The position numbers and the translations under genes are program-made. A model generated the notes under the pieces. That model did not search any database. It saw only the letters and a program-made list of their open reading frames with translations, and was not told the DNA's origin. Below, one piece after another: positions 24,607 to 34,800 of a stretch of DNA of 64,000 nt. Numbering within the stretch: position 1 is the stretch's first letter; each line of letters begins with the position of its first letter. This stretch comes from Herbaspirillum sp. meg3 (GTDB lineage: Bacteria; Pseudomonadota; Gammaproteobacteria; Burkholderiales; Burkholderiaceae_D), in the NCBI RefSeq assembly GCF_002257565.1, contig NZ_CP022736.1, positions 434,001 through 498,000 of the forward strand, written 5' to 3'.

Positions 24607-25986
24607 TCACGCAGCAGCATTGGGAAATAGTAGCGTGAAGCGGGTTTTACCCTGTGCGGACTGTACAGATACCTCACCTTGATGGGCGCGCATGATGGCT
24701 TTTGTGATGGACAGCCCTAAACCAGCAGAATCAGAGTCCAACTTGGTACGGGCCTTGTCCGCCCGATAAAACCGGTCAAACAAATGAGGAAGATGTTCGG
24801 ATGGTATCTCCAGACCATCATTTTCGACATGCACGCTGATGTCCTTCTCTGACCTGTCGATCGATACCGCAATAGTTCCTGCCGGCGGCGTATAACGCAT
24901 GGCGTTGGAAATCAGGTTGCTCAATGCTCTGCGCACCATCAGGCGATCGCCTCGAATCGAGGCGTCCCCTACAAGCCGCATCAGGACATTTTTTTCTTCT
25001 GCCAGCGCGTCGTAAAAATCGAATAGCTCAGAAATCTCTTCTTGCAGACTCAGTCGCTCATAGCTGGGCAAGGTAATACCGTTCTCTGTTTGCGCCAAGA
25101 ACAGCATATCGGAAATGGTCCGGGCGAGTCGCTGTAACTCCTCGGCATTCGACGAAAGGATGTCGCGATAGGCCTCATTGGTACGCTGCTGCGTCAGGAC
25201 AACATCTGTCTGGGTCAGCAAGTTGGTAATGGGTGTGCGCAACTCGTGGGCGATATCAGTCGAAAAGTTCGTGATGCGATTGAAATCGCGCTGCAATCTT
25301 TCCAACATGGCGTTGAGCTTGGCCGCCAGATCGGCAATTTCTATAGGCAGCATCTCGACGGACATGCGTTCGCCGAAGTTATGAGAAGAGACCGCTTGTA
25401 CTTTGTCCGACATCGCGCGCAATGGGGCCAGCCCACGGCGCGCCGCCCACCAGCTCAGGAGCACAACAATGAAGGCTGAACCAACGATATAGAGGACAAG
25501 GGTGGTCTGGAAATTGCGCATGAAGTGATCATGGATCTCGGTGTCAACCGCCACAATGACTTGCAGTTCTCGACCGCTTTGATCATCCTTCAGACGGGCT
25601 TTGATCGCCTGGAACTCTTGGTGTTCACCCACAGCGACCGCAAAGGAACGTCCAGGTACGGCAGACTCTGCAGCAGCGAGCATCGGCACGGCAGCATTGC
25701 CCAGTGTCGAATACAAGGCCTGTCCACTCAGTGAGCTGATGTGAACGTAAAAGCCCGGATGGTTGTGTAACGCCTCCCCAAAGGTCGAGGTAATGGCGTC
25801 AGCGCCTCTTTCATTGACCACCATGCGGATGAGCTGCAGTTCTTTTTCCAGCAGTTGCTCATCCTGATCGGTGAAGTGCTTGGCCACGGTCGAGATGATG
25901 AGCAGGCCCAGGCCGACCAACACTGCTGTCGATGCTAAGGCGAACAAAGCAGTCAGGCGGACCGTCAGCGAGCGTTGACGGATCAC
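24607..25986 (-). CDS. copS: Copper-responsive sensor histidine kinase
   Basis: Inner-membrane kinase of the CusS/CopS/IrlS heavy-metal group. The 459 residues run: membrane helix (about 10-32), periplasmic sensor loop, second helix (about 164-184), HAMP, dimerisation box TDIAHELRTPITNL with phospho-acceptor His247, and an ATPase domain with RALSNLISNAMRYTP (N box) and GLGLSITKAIM (G2). The ATG overlaps the copR stop by four bases, so translation is coupled. Divergent from copABCD, which supports sensing of periplasmic copper. Confidence 0.9.
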   Translation of the reverse strand: MIRQRSLTVRLTALFALASTAVLVGLGLLIISTVAKHFTDQDEQLLEKELQLIRMVVNERGADAITSTFGEALHNHPGFYVHISSLSGQALYSTLGNAAVPMLAAAESAVPGRSFAVAVGEHQEFQAIKARLKDDQSGRELQVIVAVDTEIHDHFMRNFQTTLVLYIVGSAFIVVLLSWWAARRGLAPLRAMSDKVQAVSSHNFGERMSVEMLPIEIADLAAKLNAMLERLQRDFNRITNFSTDIAHELRTPITNLLTQTDVVLTQQRTNEAYRDILSSNAEELQRLARTISDMLFLAQTENGITLPSYERLSLQEEISELFDFYDALAEEKNVLMRLVGDASIRGDRLMVRRALSNLISNAMRYTPPAGTIAVSIDRSEKDISVHVENDGLEIPSEHLPHLFDRFYRADKARTKLDSDSAGLGLSITKAIMRAHQGEVSVQSAQGKTRFTLLFPNAAA

Positions 25987-26678
25987 GTGGCGCTCTCCGT
26001 GTGCTCAGGGGCATCCAGGATGTAGCCGACACCTCGAACAGTCAAAATTAACTTTTCGTCAAAACCATCATCGACTTTCGCCCGAAGGCGGCGAATCGCC
26101 ACGTCAATGACATTGGTGTCGCTATTAAAGTTGATGTCCCAGATCTGGGAGGCGATCAGGGAGCGAGGTAAAACTTCTCCTCGACGCCTGGCCAGGAACT
26201 CCAATAGCGCGAATTCCTTGTTCGTGAGTACCAGTTTGCGGCCGCCCCGGCTTGCCGTGCGGCGCGGCAGGTCCAGCACGAGGTCGGCTACCGTCAGGCG
26301 ATCTTGCAATACAGCGCTACTCCCTCGACGCAGCAAGGTGCGCACCCGTGCCAACAGCTCGGAAAAAGCGAACGGTTTGACTAGATAATCATCCGCGCCC
26401 ATTTCCAGCCCCTTCACGCGGTCCGACACGCTATCGCGCGCCGTCAAAAACAGCACTGGGACTGTCTTTTGCGCTTCACGCAAAGACTGAACAATGCGCC
26501 AGCCGTCGACGTCGGGCAGCATCACATCAAGGACGACCAGATCGTAAGGTTCCGTCATCGCCAGATGGTAGCCATCCAGCCCGTTTTTGGCCAGATCAAC
26601 AACGAAGCCGGCTTCGCTGAGCCCGCGCTGGATGTATTCGCCGGTCTTCGGCTCATCCTCGACGACAAGAAGTTTCAT
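25983..26678 (-). CDS. copR: Copper-responsive OmpR-family response regulator
   Basis: Partner of the adjacent sensor kinase. The receiver domain has Asp8 and phospho-acceptor Asp51; the winged helix ends with VDVAIRRLRAKVDDGF and LTVRGVGYIL, the hallmark of the CopR/CzcR/IrlR group. Start at 26678 gives the standard MKLLVVEDEPKTGEYIQRGL opening; nine residues of open frame upstream are not conserved. It is divergent from copA, with a perfect palindromic box in between. Confidence 0.92.
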   Translation of the reverse strand: MKLLVVEDEPKTGEYIQRGLSEAGFVVDLAKNGLDGYHLAMTEPYDLVVLDVMLPDVDGWRIVQSLREAQKTVPVLFLTARDSVSDRVKGLEMGADDYLVKPFAFSELLARVRTLLRRGSSAVLQDRLTVADLVLDLPRRTASRGGRKLVLTNKEFALLEFLARRRGEVLPRSLIASQIWDINFNSDTNVIDVAIRRLRAKVDDGFDEKLILTVRGVGYILDAPEHTESAT

Positions 26679-26734
26679 AGTAGCAATGAGTAAGGAGATG
26701 AGCACATGGTACGTGCAGTTGATGAGAATGACGA

Positions 26735-26758
26735 GATCATTACAGGAATGTAATGATC
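26735..26758. promoter_or_regulatory. CopR-type box between copR and copA
   Basis: A perfect inverted repeat with ten-base arms (GATCATTACA, four-base spacer GGAA, TGTAATGATC). Its core ATTACA-N4-TGTAAT recurs at 46966 and 56560. It lies 73 bases before copA and 57 bases before copR and would serve both directions. Confidence 0.85.
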
Positions 26759-26830
26759 GGGTAATCCAACTGATCGCCGGCGCTCTTTATCATCAGCCGC
26801 ATACATCCTCACCTCGGAGAAATCCATCCT

Positions 26831-28720
26831 ATGTCGAACTCATCGTCCCCAATAAGCTCCCGCCGCCGTTTCGTGAAGGGACTGGCCGCCGGCGGCGTGC
26901 TGTTGGGGTTGTCCTCGCGAGCCCTGCAAGCGGCCGCCCAGAACGTAGAGAAGCCGGCCCGTGGTCCAGCAGCGCCCATCCTGACCGGAAACGTGTTCGA
27001 CCTGGTGGTCGCGGAGTCGGTGGTCAATTTCACCGGGAAGCAGACCACCGCAACGACGATCAATGGCTCCCTGCCGGCACCGACCTTGCGCTGGAAAGAA
27101 GGCGAAATGGTCACTATCAACGTGACCAACAAGCTGCGCGAACACACGTCCATCCACTGGCACGGCATCATTCTGCCTTTCCAGATGGATGGTGTGCCGG
27201 GTATCAGCTTCGCGGGAATCGCTCCTGGAGAAACCTTCACCTACAAATTCAAGGTAAAGCAAAGCGGCACGTATTGGTATCACTCCCATTCTGGCATGCA
27301 AGAGCAAACCGGCATGTATGGCGCCATCGTCATCGATCCGAGCGACAGTGGCAAGAAGATGGCTGATCGTGAGCATGTAGTCCTGTTCTCGGATTGGATG
27401 GATGAAAATCCGATGTCGGTGCTTTCCAAGCTCAAGAAGCAAGGCGATTTTTACAATCTGAACAGATTGACTGCGGGTGACTTCGTTCGCGATGCACGCA
27501 AGGATGGCGTCAAAGCGGCCGTGGACAACCGCACGATGTGGAATGAGATGCGCATGAACCCGACCGACTTGGGAGACTTGTCGGCAGCTGTCTTGACTTA
27601 CCTTGCCAACGGCGTTACCCCGGCAGGCAACTGGACCGCCTTGTTCAAGCCTGGCGAGAAGGTTCGCCTGCGCTGCATCAACGGTTCCGGCAACACCTTC
27701 TACGACGTACGGGTTCCGGGCCTGAAGTTGAAGGTCATCCAGGTGGACGGTGTGGATATTGAGCCGGTGAGCGTCGATGAATTCCGTTTCGGCCCCGGCG
27801 AGACATGCGATGTCGTCGTGGAGCCCAAAGAAGAGGCGTACACGATATTTGCCCAGTCCATGGAGCGCACTGGTTATGCCATGGGGACGCTGGCCGTTCG
27901 TGCTGGCCTGACCGCTCCGGTACCGAACGTCGACAAGCCTGAATGGCTCAGTATGAACGACATGATGGGAGATATGTCTTCCATGGGCGGAATGGATCAC
28001 GGTGCCATGGGGGGAATGAACCATGGCGCCATGGCCAATATGCCGTCGATGAACATGGATTCGATGTCCAGTATGGACTCCATGGACAGTATGGACGCCA
28101 CGTCGTCGGCATCCATGGCAGGTGGCGTGCAACCCATGCAAGGCATGGACCATAGTCAGCATCAGATGGCCCCCGACAATCCGCTAAAAGTCCCGAGCAA
28201 GAAAGCGCGTCACGCCAGCACAGAGTACGGTGCCAGCACGGACTCCAAAGTCGACAGCGCCCGTACCAACTTGGATGATCCGGGCGTTGGCTTGCGCAAC
28301 AACGGGCGCCGTGTCCTGACGTTGGCTGACATGCACACCATTGGCGGTGCCTTGGACAATCGCGGACCAGAACGAGAAGTCGAGCTTCACCTAACCGGAA
28401 ATATGGAGCGCTACGCCTGGTCTCTCGATGGCCTGGAGTTTGGCAAGTCGACGCCTGTGCATTTCCGCTACGGCGAACGCCTGCGCGTCATCCTCCACAA
28501 CGACACGATGATGACACATCCCATGCACCTGCACGGGATGTGGAGCGAACTGGAAACACCGAACGGCGATTTCCTCGCTCGTCGCCACACGATCCCGGTG
28601 CAGCCGGCGCAACGCATCAGCTTCCTGGTCACGGCGGACGCCTTGGGCCGCTGGGCATGGCACTGCCACCTCATGTATCACATGGACATGGGCATGTTCC
28701 GCGAAGTCATCGTCAGCTAA
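26831..28720 (+). CDS. copA: CopA-type multicopper oxidase
   Basis: Periplasmic Cu(I) oxidase and copper sequestration protein, 629 residues. A Tat signal (SSRRRFVKGLAAGGVLLGL) starts it. Copper ligands are seen in His109-Trp-His111, His151-Ser-His153, the HPMHLHG block at 563-569 and HCHLMYHMDMGM from 611. Between the cupredoxin domains, residues 375-445 form a Met-rich stretch with repeated MDHGAM, MNHGAM and SMDSMDSMD units, which in CopA proteins binds extra Cu(I). First gene of copABCD; the palindromic box lies upstream. Good match to plasmid-borne cop/pco operons of metal-resistant beta-proteobacteria. Confidence 0.95.
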   Translation: MSNSSSPISSRRRFVKGLAAGGVLLGLSSRALQAAAQNVEKPARGPAAPILTGNVFDLVVAESVVNFTGKQTTATTINGSLPAPTLRWKEGEMVTINVTNKLREHTSIHWHGIILPFQMDGVPGISFAGIAPGETFTYKFKVKQSGTYWYHSHSGMQEQTGMYGAIVIDPSDSGKKMADREHVVLFSDWMDENPMSVLSKLKKQGDFYNLNRLTAGDFVRDARKDGVKAAVDNRTMWNEMRMNPTDLGDLSAAVLTYLANGVTPAGNWTALFKPGEKVRLRCINGSGNTFYDVRVPGLKLKVIQVDGVDIEPVSVDEFRFGPGETCDVVVEPKEEAYTIFAQSMERTGYAMGTLAVRAGLTAPVPNVDKPEWLSMNDMMGDMSSMGGMDHGAMGGMNHGAMANMPSMNMDSMSSMDSMDSMDATSSASMAGGVQPMQGMDHSQHQMAPDNPLKVPSKKARHASTEYGASTDSKVDSARTNLDDPGVGLRNNGRRVLTLADMHTIGGALDNRGPEREVELHLTGNMERYAWSLDGLEFGKSTPVHFRYGERLRVILHNDTMMTHPMHLHGMWSELETPNGDFLARRHTIPVQPAQRISFLVTADALGRWAWHCHLMYHMDMGMFREVIVS

Positions 28721-28750
28721 CCAGGATCTGCACTGAAAGGCATATCGAGA

Positions 28751-29749
28751 ATGATTTTTACCTGTTACCCCACCCGGATGTTACTGCTGGCGCTTGCTTC
28801 GGTGAGCATGAATGCGGCGCAGGCCCAGTCTCACGCAGGCCACGGCGCGCCGACCAGCGACGCAGCGAGTCAACCGGCGGTCACGACGATGGACTCCATG
28901 CAGACCATGGACACAATGAATGGGGATACTTCCAGCACTCCTGGGACGGATCACGGCGCGATGAACCACGCGGGCATGGACCATGGCAGCATGAACATGG
29001 GCTCGACTTCGACAGCGCCGTCCGACGCCCGTGATCCACACGGCTATTCCAATGGATACACACTCAATACAGGCCCCTACGCGCAAAAGGATACCAGCGG
29101 CTTGATGATGTCGGACATGCACGCATTCGGCTCTTTCATAGTGGATCGCTTGGAGCGGGTCCATACCCGCAAGGCCAACTCTGTTGCTTACGACACCCAA
29201 GGTTGGATCGGCAACACCTACGACAAGTTCTACATCAAGGCCGAAGGCGATGTCGAGCAAGGTCGCGTGGGCGATTCGCGCACGGAATTGCTGTGGAGTC
29301 ATGCCGTTACTCCATATTGGGACAGTCAGTTCGGTCTGCGCGTCGACGTGGGCAGTAATCGACCGGGTCGCAATTGGCTGGCATTTGGGCTCCAAGGATT
29401 AGCGCCATACTGGTTTGAAGTCGAGGCAACGGGCTACGTCGGCGAGCAAGGCCGCACTGCGTTGCGCTTATCGGCAGAGTATGAAGTGATGCTGACACAG
29501 CGCTGGATACTGCAGCCCCGCGTCGAGGCCAACTTGTACGGTAAAGAAGACCCCGATCTGGGCATCGGCCGCGGTCTGTCCAGTGCGGCATACGGCATGC
29601 GCCTGCGCTATGAATTCTCGCGCCAGTTGGCGCCCTATGTCGGGATCGAACGAAGCCAAAAGTTTGGCCGTACTGCCAGCTACACCCGTGGCGCCGGCAG
29701 CAATGTCGGCGAGACAAGGCTCGTGGCCGGCGTTCGCATTTTGTTTTAA
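28751..29749 (+). CDS. copB: Copper resistance outer-membrane protein CopB
   Basis: Predicted outer-membrane beta-barrel that works with CopA. A signal peptide ends around AAQAQ. Next comes a Met/His-rich segment (HAGHGAP, MDSMQTMDTM, DHGAMNHAGMDHGSMNM) and a barrel domain beginning near HAFGSFIVDRLE, with GWIGNTYDKFYIKAEGD, a CopB family mark, and a terminal Phe. Two starts are possible, 28751 and 28778; the second places the signal peptide at the very N-terminus. Lies 30 bases after copA in the same operon. Confidence 0.92.
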   Translation: MIFTCYPTRMLLLALASVSMNAAQAQSHAGHGAPTSDAASQPAVTTMDSMQTMDTMNGDTSSTPGTDHGAMNHAGMDHGSMNMGSTSTAPSDARDPHGYSNGYTLNTGPYAQKDTSGLMMSDMHAFGSFIVDRLERVHTRKANSVAYDTQGWIGNTYDKFYIKAEGDVEQGRVGDSRTELLWSHAVTPYWDSQFGLRVDVGSNRPGRNWLAFGLQGLAPYWFEVEATGYVGEQGRTALRLSAEYEVMLTQRWILQPRVEANLYGKEDPDLGIGRGLSSAAYGMRLRYEFSRQLAPYVGIERSQKFGRTASYTRGAGSNVGETRLVAGVRILF

Positions 29750-29784
29750 TACGGATTTTTTTGATCATTCACAGGGGAGTTGCC

Positions 29785-30171
29785 ATGTCTTACCAGTCCT
29801 TTATCGCCAAAACCGCGCTCACAATCGCTGCCGCAGCCTTTGCCACCGCAGCCTTTGCACATCCCAAACTTCTGGGCTCGACCCCGGAAGACAATTCGAC
29901 CGTCAGCGCACCCGAGAAGATCGAATTGCGCTTTTCCGAGAATCTGTCCAAGCAGTTTTCTGGCGCGAGTCTGGTGATGACCAGCATGCCGGGCATGAGC
30001 CACGCCGCGCCGATGAAAGTGGGAGCAAAGATTTCCGGCGCTGAGGATCCAAAAACCATGGTCATCACACCTACGCAGCCATTGATGCCTGGTGTTTATA
30101 GCATTGACTGGCGTGCGGTCTCCTCGGATACCCACCCGATCACCGGCAAAGTTACTTTTACGGTGAAGTGA
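29785..30171 (+). CDS. copC: Periplasmic copper-binding protein CopC
   Basis: A 128-residue secreted copper carrier. The signal peptide ends in AAFA, so His becomes the first mature residue (HPKLLGSTP), the conserved copper-binding N-terminus. The Met-rich TSMPGMSHAAPM loop and the closing WRAVSSDTHPITGKVTFTV with its conserved His are both present. Start at 29785 has GGGGAG upstream. It hands copper to the inner-membrane CopD encoded next. Confidence 0.93.
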   Translation: MSYQSFIAKTALTIAAAAFATAAFAHPKLLGSTPEDNSTVSAPEKIELRFSENLSKQFSGASLVMTSMPGMSHAAPMKVGAKISGAEDPKTMVITPTQPLMPGVYSIDWRAVSSDTHPITGKVTFTVK

Positions 30172-30178
30172 GCTGGCA

Positions 30179-31102
30179 ATGGATTGGGTGACCGTTCTGG
30201 TGCGTTTCGCGCTGTATTTGGACCTGATGCTTGTCTTCGGCTTGCCCCTGTTTCACCTGCATGCCTTACGCAAGCCGGAACGTTCATCCGTGTTGGCCAG
30301 GAAGCTCTCGACATTGACCGTAAGCGCAGCCATTGTTGGCATGCTCCTGTCAACGATCAGCATGGTCCTGATGACCAAAGCGATGAGCGGCGCAGCTGAT
30401 TTCAGTTCGATCGAGCAGCACATGTTCGAAATGATGCTGACCGATACGCCGTTCGGCCTAGCTTGGTGCTTGCGCATGACGATGCTGGTGCTGTGTGTCT
30501 TGGCAGGATTGTTTTTAGCACAAGCGCCAACCTCGAAATTCGGCATGATGAGCCTAGCCGGCGGCGTTGCCTTGGCCACGCTGTCCTGGGGTGGCCATGG
30601 CGCCATGGATGAAGGTGCGCGTGGCCAATTGCACCTGGCCGCGGACATCATCCACCTGCTCGCCGCGGGCGCTTGGATAGGTGCGCTTGCCGTATTTATT
30701 CTCCTATTGGCGCTGCGCGATGGTCATGGTGCCAACAACGTTACGTTGCTTAGTCGCACGCTCAATGGATTTGCCCTGATGGGCACTGTCATCGTCGGTT
30801 CATTACTGATTACCGGGGCGCTTAATTATTGGTTGATCGTCGGTCCGACAGTGACCGGACTGTTCTCGACACCCTATGGGCAACTGCTAATCGCCAAGTT
30901 GGTTCTCTTTGGCATGATGCTTGCACTGGCAGCCGCGAACCGATACCGACTAAGCCCCATACTCGAGCGAGCGCATGTCTTCGGCGAGCATCAGGAGGCG
31001 GTTGAGGCATTGCGACGCAGCCTGTTTTTCGAGACAGCTTGTGCTTGCTTGATTCTGGCGCTGGTTGCCTGGCTGGGCACATTGGGACCGATGATCGATT
31101 GA
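30179..31102 (+). CDS. copD: Inner-membrane copper import protein CopD
   Basis: A 307-residue protein with about eight membrane helices and the CopD domain. His- and Met-bearing motifs include HGAMDEGARGQLHLAADIIHLLAAGAWIG. Seven bases after copC, last gene of copABCD. Family knowledge links it to copper movement across the inner membrane together with CopC. A hairpin terminator follows. Confidence 0.9.
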   Translation: MDWVTVLVRFALYLDLMLVFGLPLFHLHALRKPERSSVLARKLSTLTVSAAIVGMLLSTISMVLMTKAMSGAADFSSIEQHMFEMMLTDTPFGLAWCLRMTMLVLCVLAGLFLAQAPTSKFGMMSLAGGVALATLSWGGHGAMDEGARGQLHLAADIIHLLAAGAWIGALAVFILLLALRDGHGANNVTLLSRTLNGFALMGTVIVGSLLITGALNYWLIVGPTVTGLFSTPYGQLLIAKLVLFGMMLALAAANRYRLSPILERAHVFGEHQEAVEALRRSLFFETACACLILALVAWLGTLGPMID

Positions 31103-31166
31103 CGTCATCGGAAGGTTAATCCAGGTTCTGGAACTGCGCCGATTTAAGTAGCTGGAGAACGAAAGA

Positions 31167-31201
31167 ACCGCCGTTTCGATTTTGGAAGCGGCGGTGTTTT
31201 T
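31167..31201 (+). terminator. Terminator of copABCD
   Basis: Eleven-pair stem ACCGCCGTTTC/GAAGCGGCGGT with one G-U pair (arms 31167-31177 and 31185-31195), seven-base loop, then five T on the plus strand, 65 bases after copD. Confidence 0.85.
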
Positions 31202-31462
31202 GCTTGCCTTGAACAACGTAGAGATACTAAATTTATTTAATCTGCACGCCTGTTTTGTTGAACATCACGTCGTTGAATCACTCTCATAGTTGACGGTTTT
31301 CAGATCATTCAACTATAGGAGTCAACATGAGGGTCGGCCGGGATTCGGGAAATTTTTGCAGGAATGATGTTAAGCCAATGATTTAAAACGGATTTATAGA
31401 AAAACTCCTTTTTGTGCCCGCGGTTAGACTTCCACCACGAGCACGAACATGAGCATGTTGTT
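31202..31462. other. Convergent intergenic region between cop and cus operons
   Basis: No gene supported. A His-rich frame on the plus strand near 31430 is antisense to the end of cusF and lacks a plausible start. No clear terminator for the cus operon was found. Confidence 0.4.
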
Positions 31463-31807
31463 TTACTTGGCTGGGTGTATTCCAGTGACCACAAGCGCCG
31501 CACCGCTCCCTTTGAGGTCGAAGGAAACCTGCTCACCGACCTTGAATCCACGCAGCAATTTCTCATCAACTACTGTGAAGCCCATGGTCATCGCTGGCCA
31601 GTTAAGTTCTTTGATGGGCTGATGAGCCAAGTTAATGGTTTTCTGCCTTACATCAATAGCTTTGATGACGCCTATACCGTGTGCGGTCTTCTCGGTCTGC
31701 TCACTTTTACCCATATTGCTCATATTCCCCATGTCCGCAGCAAAAGCCGACGGCGCGCCAAGGAAGACAAAGCTGGTGAATGCTGCAGTGACGAAATTAT
31801 TTTTCAT
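31463..31807 (-). CDS. cusF: Periplasmic copper/silver chaperone CusF
   Basis: A 114-residue protein with a signal peptide ending AFAAD and the CusF fold. The metal site is complete: His62, Trp70, Met73 and Met75 in AHQPIKELNWPAMTMGF. It delivers Cu(I) or Ag(I) to the CusCBA efflux pump. Last gene of the minus-strand cus operon, 29 bases after cusA. Unlike in E. coli, where cusF lies between cusC and cusB, here it comes last, and a second CusF-like domain is fused to CusB. Confidence 0.93.
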   Translation of the reverse strand: MKNNFVTAAFTSFVFLGAPSAFAADMGNMSNMGKSEQTEKTAHGIGVIKAIDVRQKTINLAHQPIKELNWPAMTMGFTVVDEKLLRGFKVGEQVSFDLKGSGAALVVTGIHPAK

Positions 31808-31836
31808 GATGGATTTCCTTTCAGGTTAAAGATAGA

Positions 31837-34800
31837 TCAAGCCTGTACAGCTTTAGGTTGGCGACCGCGCATCAAGCGATACGCAGCCGGGATAACAAAC
31901 ATAGATAACAAGGGGGCCGTGATCATGCCGCCGACCATCGGAGCGGCGATACGGCTCATGACTTCGGAGCCAGCACCACTTCCCCACAAAATGGGCACGA
32001 GGCCGGCCAGAATTACGGCGACGGTCATGGCCTTGGGACGAACGCGAAGCACGGCACCTTCCCGAATGGCGTCTTCAAGAACGGTGATCGTCAGAGTTGC
32101 TCCTGTTCCCTGTCGGGCAGCTACCGCCTGCTTCAGATACAGCAGCATGACGACGCCAAATTCGGCTGAAACGCCCGCTAAGGCGATGAATCCGACACCG
32201 GTGGCAACCGACAGGTTGTAGCCTTGCAGATAGAGGAACCAGATGCCGCCGACCAGCGCGAACGGCAGCGAAGCCATGATCAGCGCCGCTTCGTCGAAGC
32301 GCCGGAAAGTCAAGTACAGCAGCACGAAGATGATCAGCAGCGTTGCCGGCACCACCAGTTTCAGGCGTGCGTTCGCGCGCTCCAGATACTCGAACTGCCC
32401 GGAATAGGCAATGCTGAGTCCCGGAGCCAGTTTCACCTTGGCAGCCACTGCGGTACGCAGGTCGGCAACGACGGAAGCCAGATCTCGATCCCGGACATCG
32501 ACGTAGATCCAGCCGCTCGGTCGCGCATTCTCGCTCTTGAGCATTGGAGGGCCGTCACTGATCTTCAGCTTTGCGACGGTTCCCAGCGTGATCTGCTGGC
32601 CGCTACCGGTCAGGATCGGCAGATTGCGCAGTTTCTCCAGCGAGTCCCGGATTTCCCTCGGATAACGAACGCTGATCGGATAACGCGCCAGCCCCTCGAC
32701 CGTTTCTCCCACGTTCTCGCCGCCAATTGCCGAAGACACGATACTTTGCACGTCGGCGATGTTGAGTCCGTAGTTGGCGGCCGTAGACCGGTCGATGTCG
32801 ACGTCCACATAGCGTCCTCCGCTGAGACGCTCTGCAAGTGCAGAACTCACTCCGGGAACCAGTTTGGCAACTTGTTCGATTTCTTGCGCCGTCTTGTCGA
32901 TATCGGCAAGGCTGGTCCCAGAGACTTTTACGCCAATCGGACTCTTGATCCCGGTGGCCAACATGTCAAGACGATTGCGGATAGGCGGAACCCAAATGTT
33001 CGACAAGCCAGGGACCTTGACGACTCGGTCGAGCTCATCGATCAATTTCGCCGGCGTCATGCCGGAGCGCCATTGATCGCGTGGTTTGAACTGGATGGTG
33101 GTTTCGAACATCTCCAGCGGCGCAGGATCGGTCGCGCTCTCCGCCCGGCCAGCTTTACCAAAAACGCTGGCAACTTCCGGGACGGTCTTGATCAGGCGAT
33201 CGGTTTGTTGCAGCAGTTCCGAAGCCTTGGATGCAGACAAACCGGGTAATGCTGACGGCATGTAAAGCAAGTCGCCCTCATCCATCTGAGGCAGAAACTC
33301 TCCGCCCAGTCGACTGATCGGCCATAGCGTCGTCAGCAAGGCCAGGCCGGCAATGACCAGCGTGGCTTTCGGTCGACGCAAGACGGCCTCCAGCAACGGC
33401 CGATAGCAACGAATCAGCCAGCGGTTCAACGGGTTACTATTTTCCGAAGGAATGTTCCCCCGGATCATGTACCCCATCAGGATAGGAATCAGCGTTACAG
33501 ACAAGCCGGCGGCGCCGGCCATGGCATAGGTCTTGGTGAACGCCAAAGGTCCGAACAGACGTCCTTCCTGCGCCTCCAGCGTGAAAACCGGGATGAACGA
33601 CAAGGTGATGATCAACAGGCAGAAGAACAGCGTGGGTCCAACCTCGGCCGCCGCCTCGCCGATCACGCGCCAATGGGCTTCGCCTTGCAGCGACTGCACG
33701 GGATGTTCATGCTTCCACGCCTCGATATGCTTATGAGCATTCTCGATCATGACGACTGCGGCATCGACCATGGCGCCGATGGCGATGGCAATACCGCCCA
33801 GCGACATGATGTTGGCGTTGACGCCCTGGTAGCGCATCACGATGAAGGCAATCATGACGCCGAGTGGCAAGGAGACGATTGCCACCAGCGCCGAACGCAG
33901 ATGCCATAGGAACAGGCCGCATACCACCGCGACGACGATGAATTCTTCTAGCAACTTGTGCGACAGGTTGTCGATGGCACGATCGATCAATTGGCTGCGG
34001 TCGTAGACGGGAACTACCTCGACGCCGGACGGAAGGCTCTTCTTAAGTTCTTCCAGTTTGGTTTTGACGGAGGCAATGGTGTCGCGTGCGTTTTTACCAG
34101 AGCGTAGGATGACAACGCCCCCGACTGTTTCACCCTGGCCGTTGAGCTCGGCAATACCGCGCCGCATCTCTGGCCCCAGTTGAATGGTCGCCACGTCACC
34201 CAATTTAACCGGCACACTGTTTTGTCCCGTCGCCAATGGGATATTGCGAAAGTCCGTCAGCGTCTTGAAATAGCCGGAAGCCCGCACCATGTATTCGGTT
34301 TCCGCCATCTCCAACACCGAGCCGCCGGTTTCCTGATTGGCTTTCTTGATTGCTTCCACGACCCTGTCTTGCGTGATCCGGTAGGCCGCCAGCTTCACCG
34401 GATCGAGCACGATCTGATATTGCTTGACCATCCCGCCGACTGTCGCAACTTCCGCCACATTGGGCAAGCTCTTGAGTTCATATTTCAAAAACCAGTCCTG
34501 CAGGCTACGTAGCTGGGCTAAGTCGTGTTGCCCGGTCTTGTCGACCAAGGCATATTCGTAGATCCAGCCGACTCCGGTGGCGTCCGGCCCTAACGATGCT
34601 TTGGCCGAAGCTGGCAGGCGCCCCTGCACCTGGTTGAGATATTCCAGCACCCGGGAGCGGGCCCAGTACATATCTGTGCCGTCTTCAAACAGGACGTAGA
34701 CGAAGGAATCGCCAAAGAAGGAGTAGCCGCGCACGGTCTTCGCCCCCGGGACGGACAGCATGGTGGTCGCTAGCGGATAGGTCACCTGGTTTTCCACAAT

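Noticed and set aside
31412..32221. A plus-strand frame with a striking HHEHEHEH stretch
   Set aside because: It is antisense to cusF and the end of cusA, both well supported, and it has no credible start or ribosome site.
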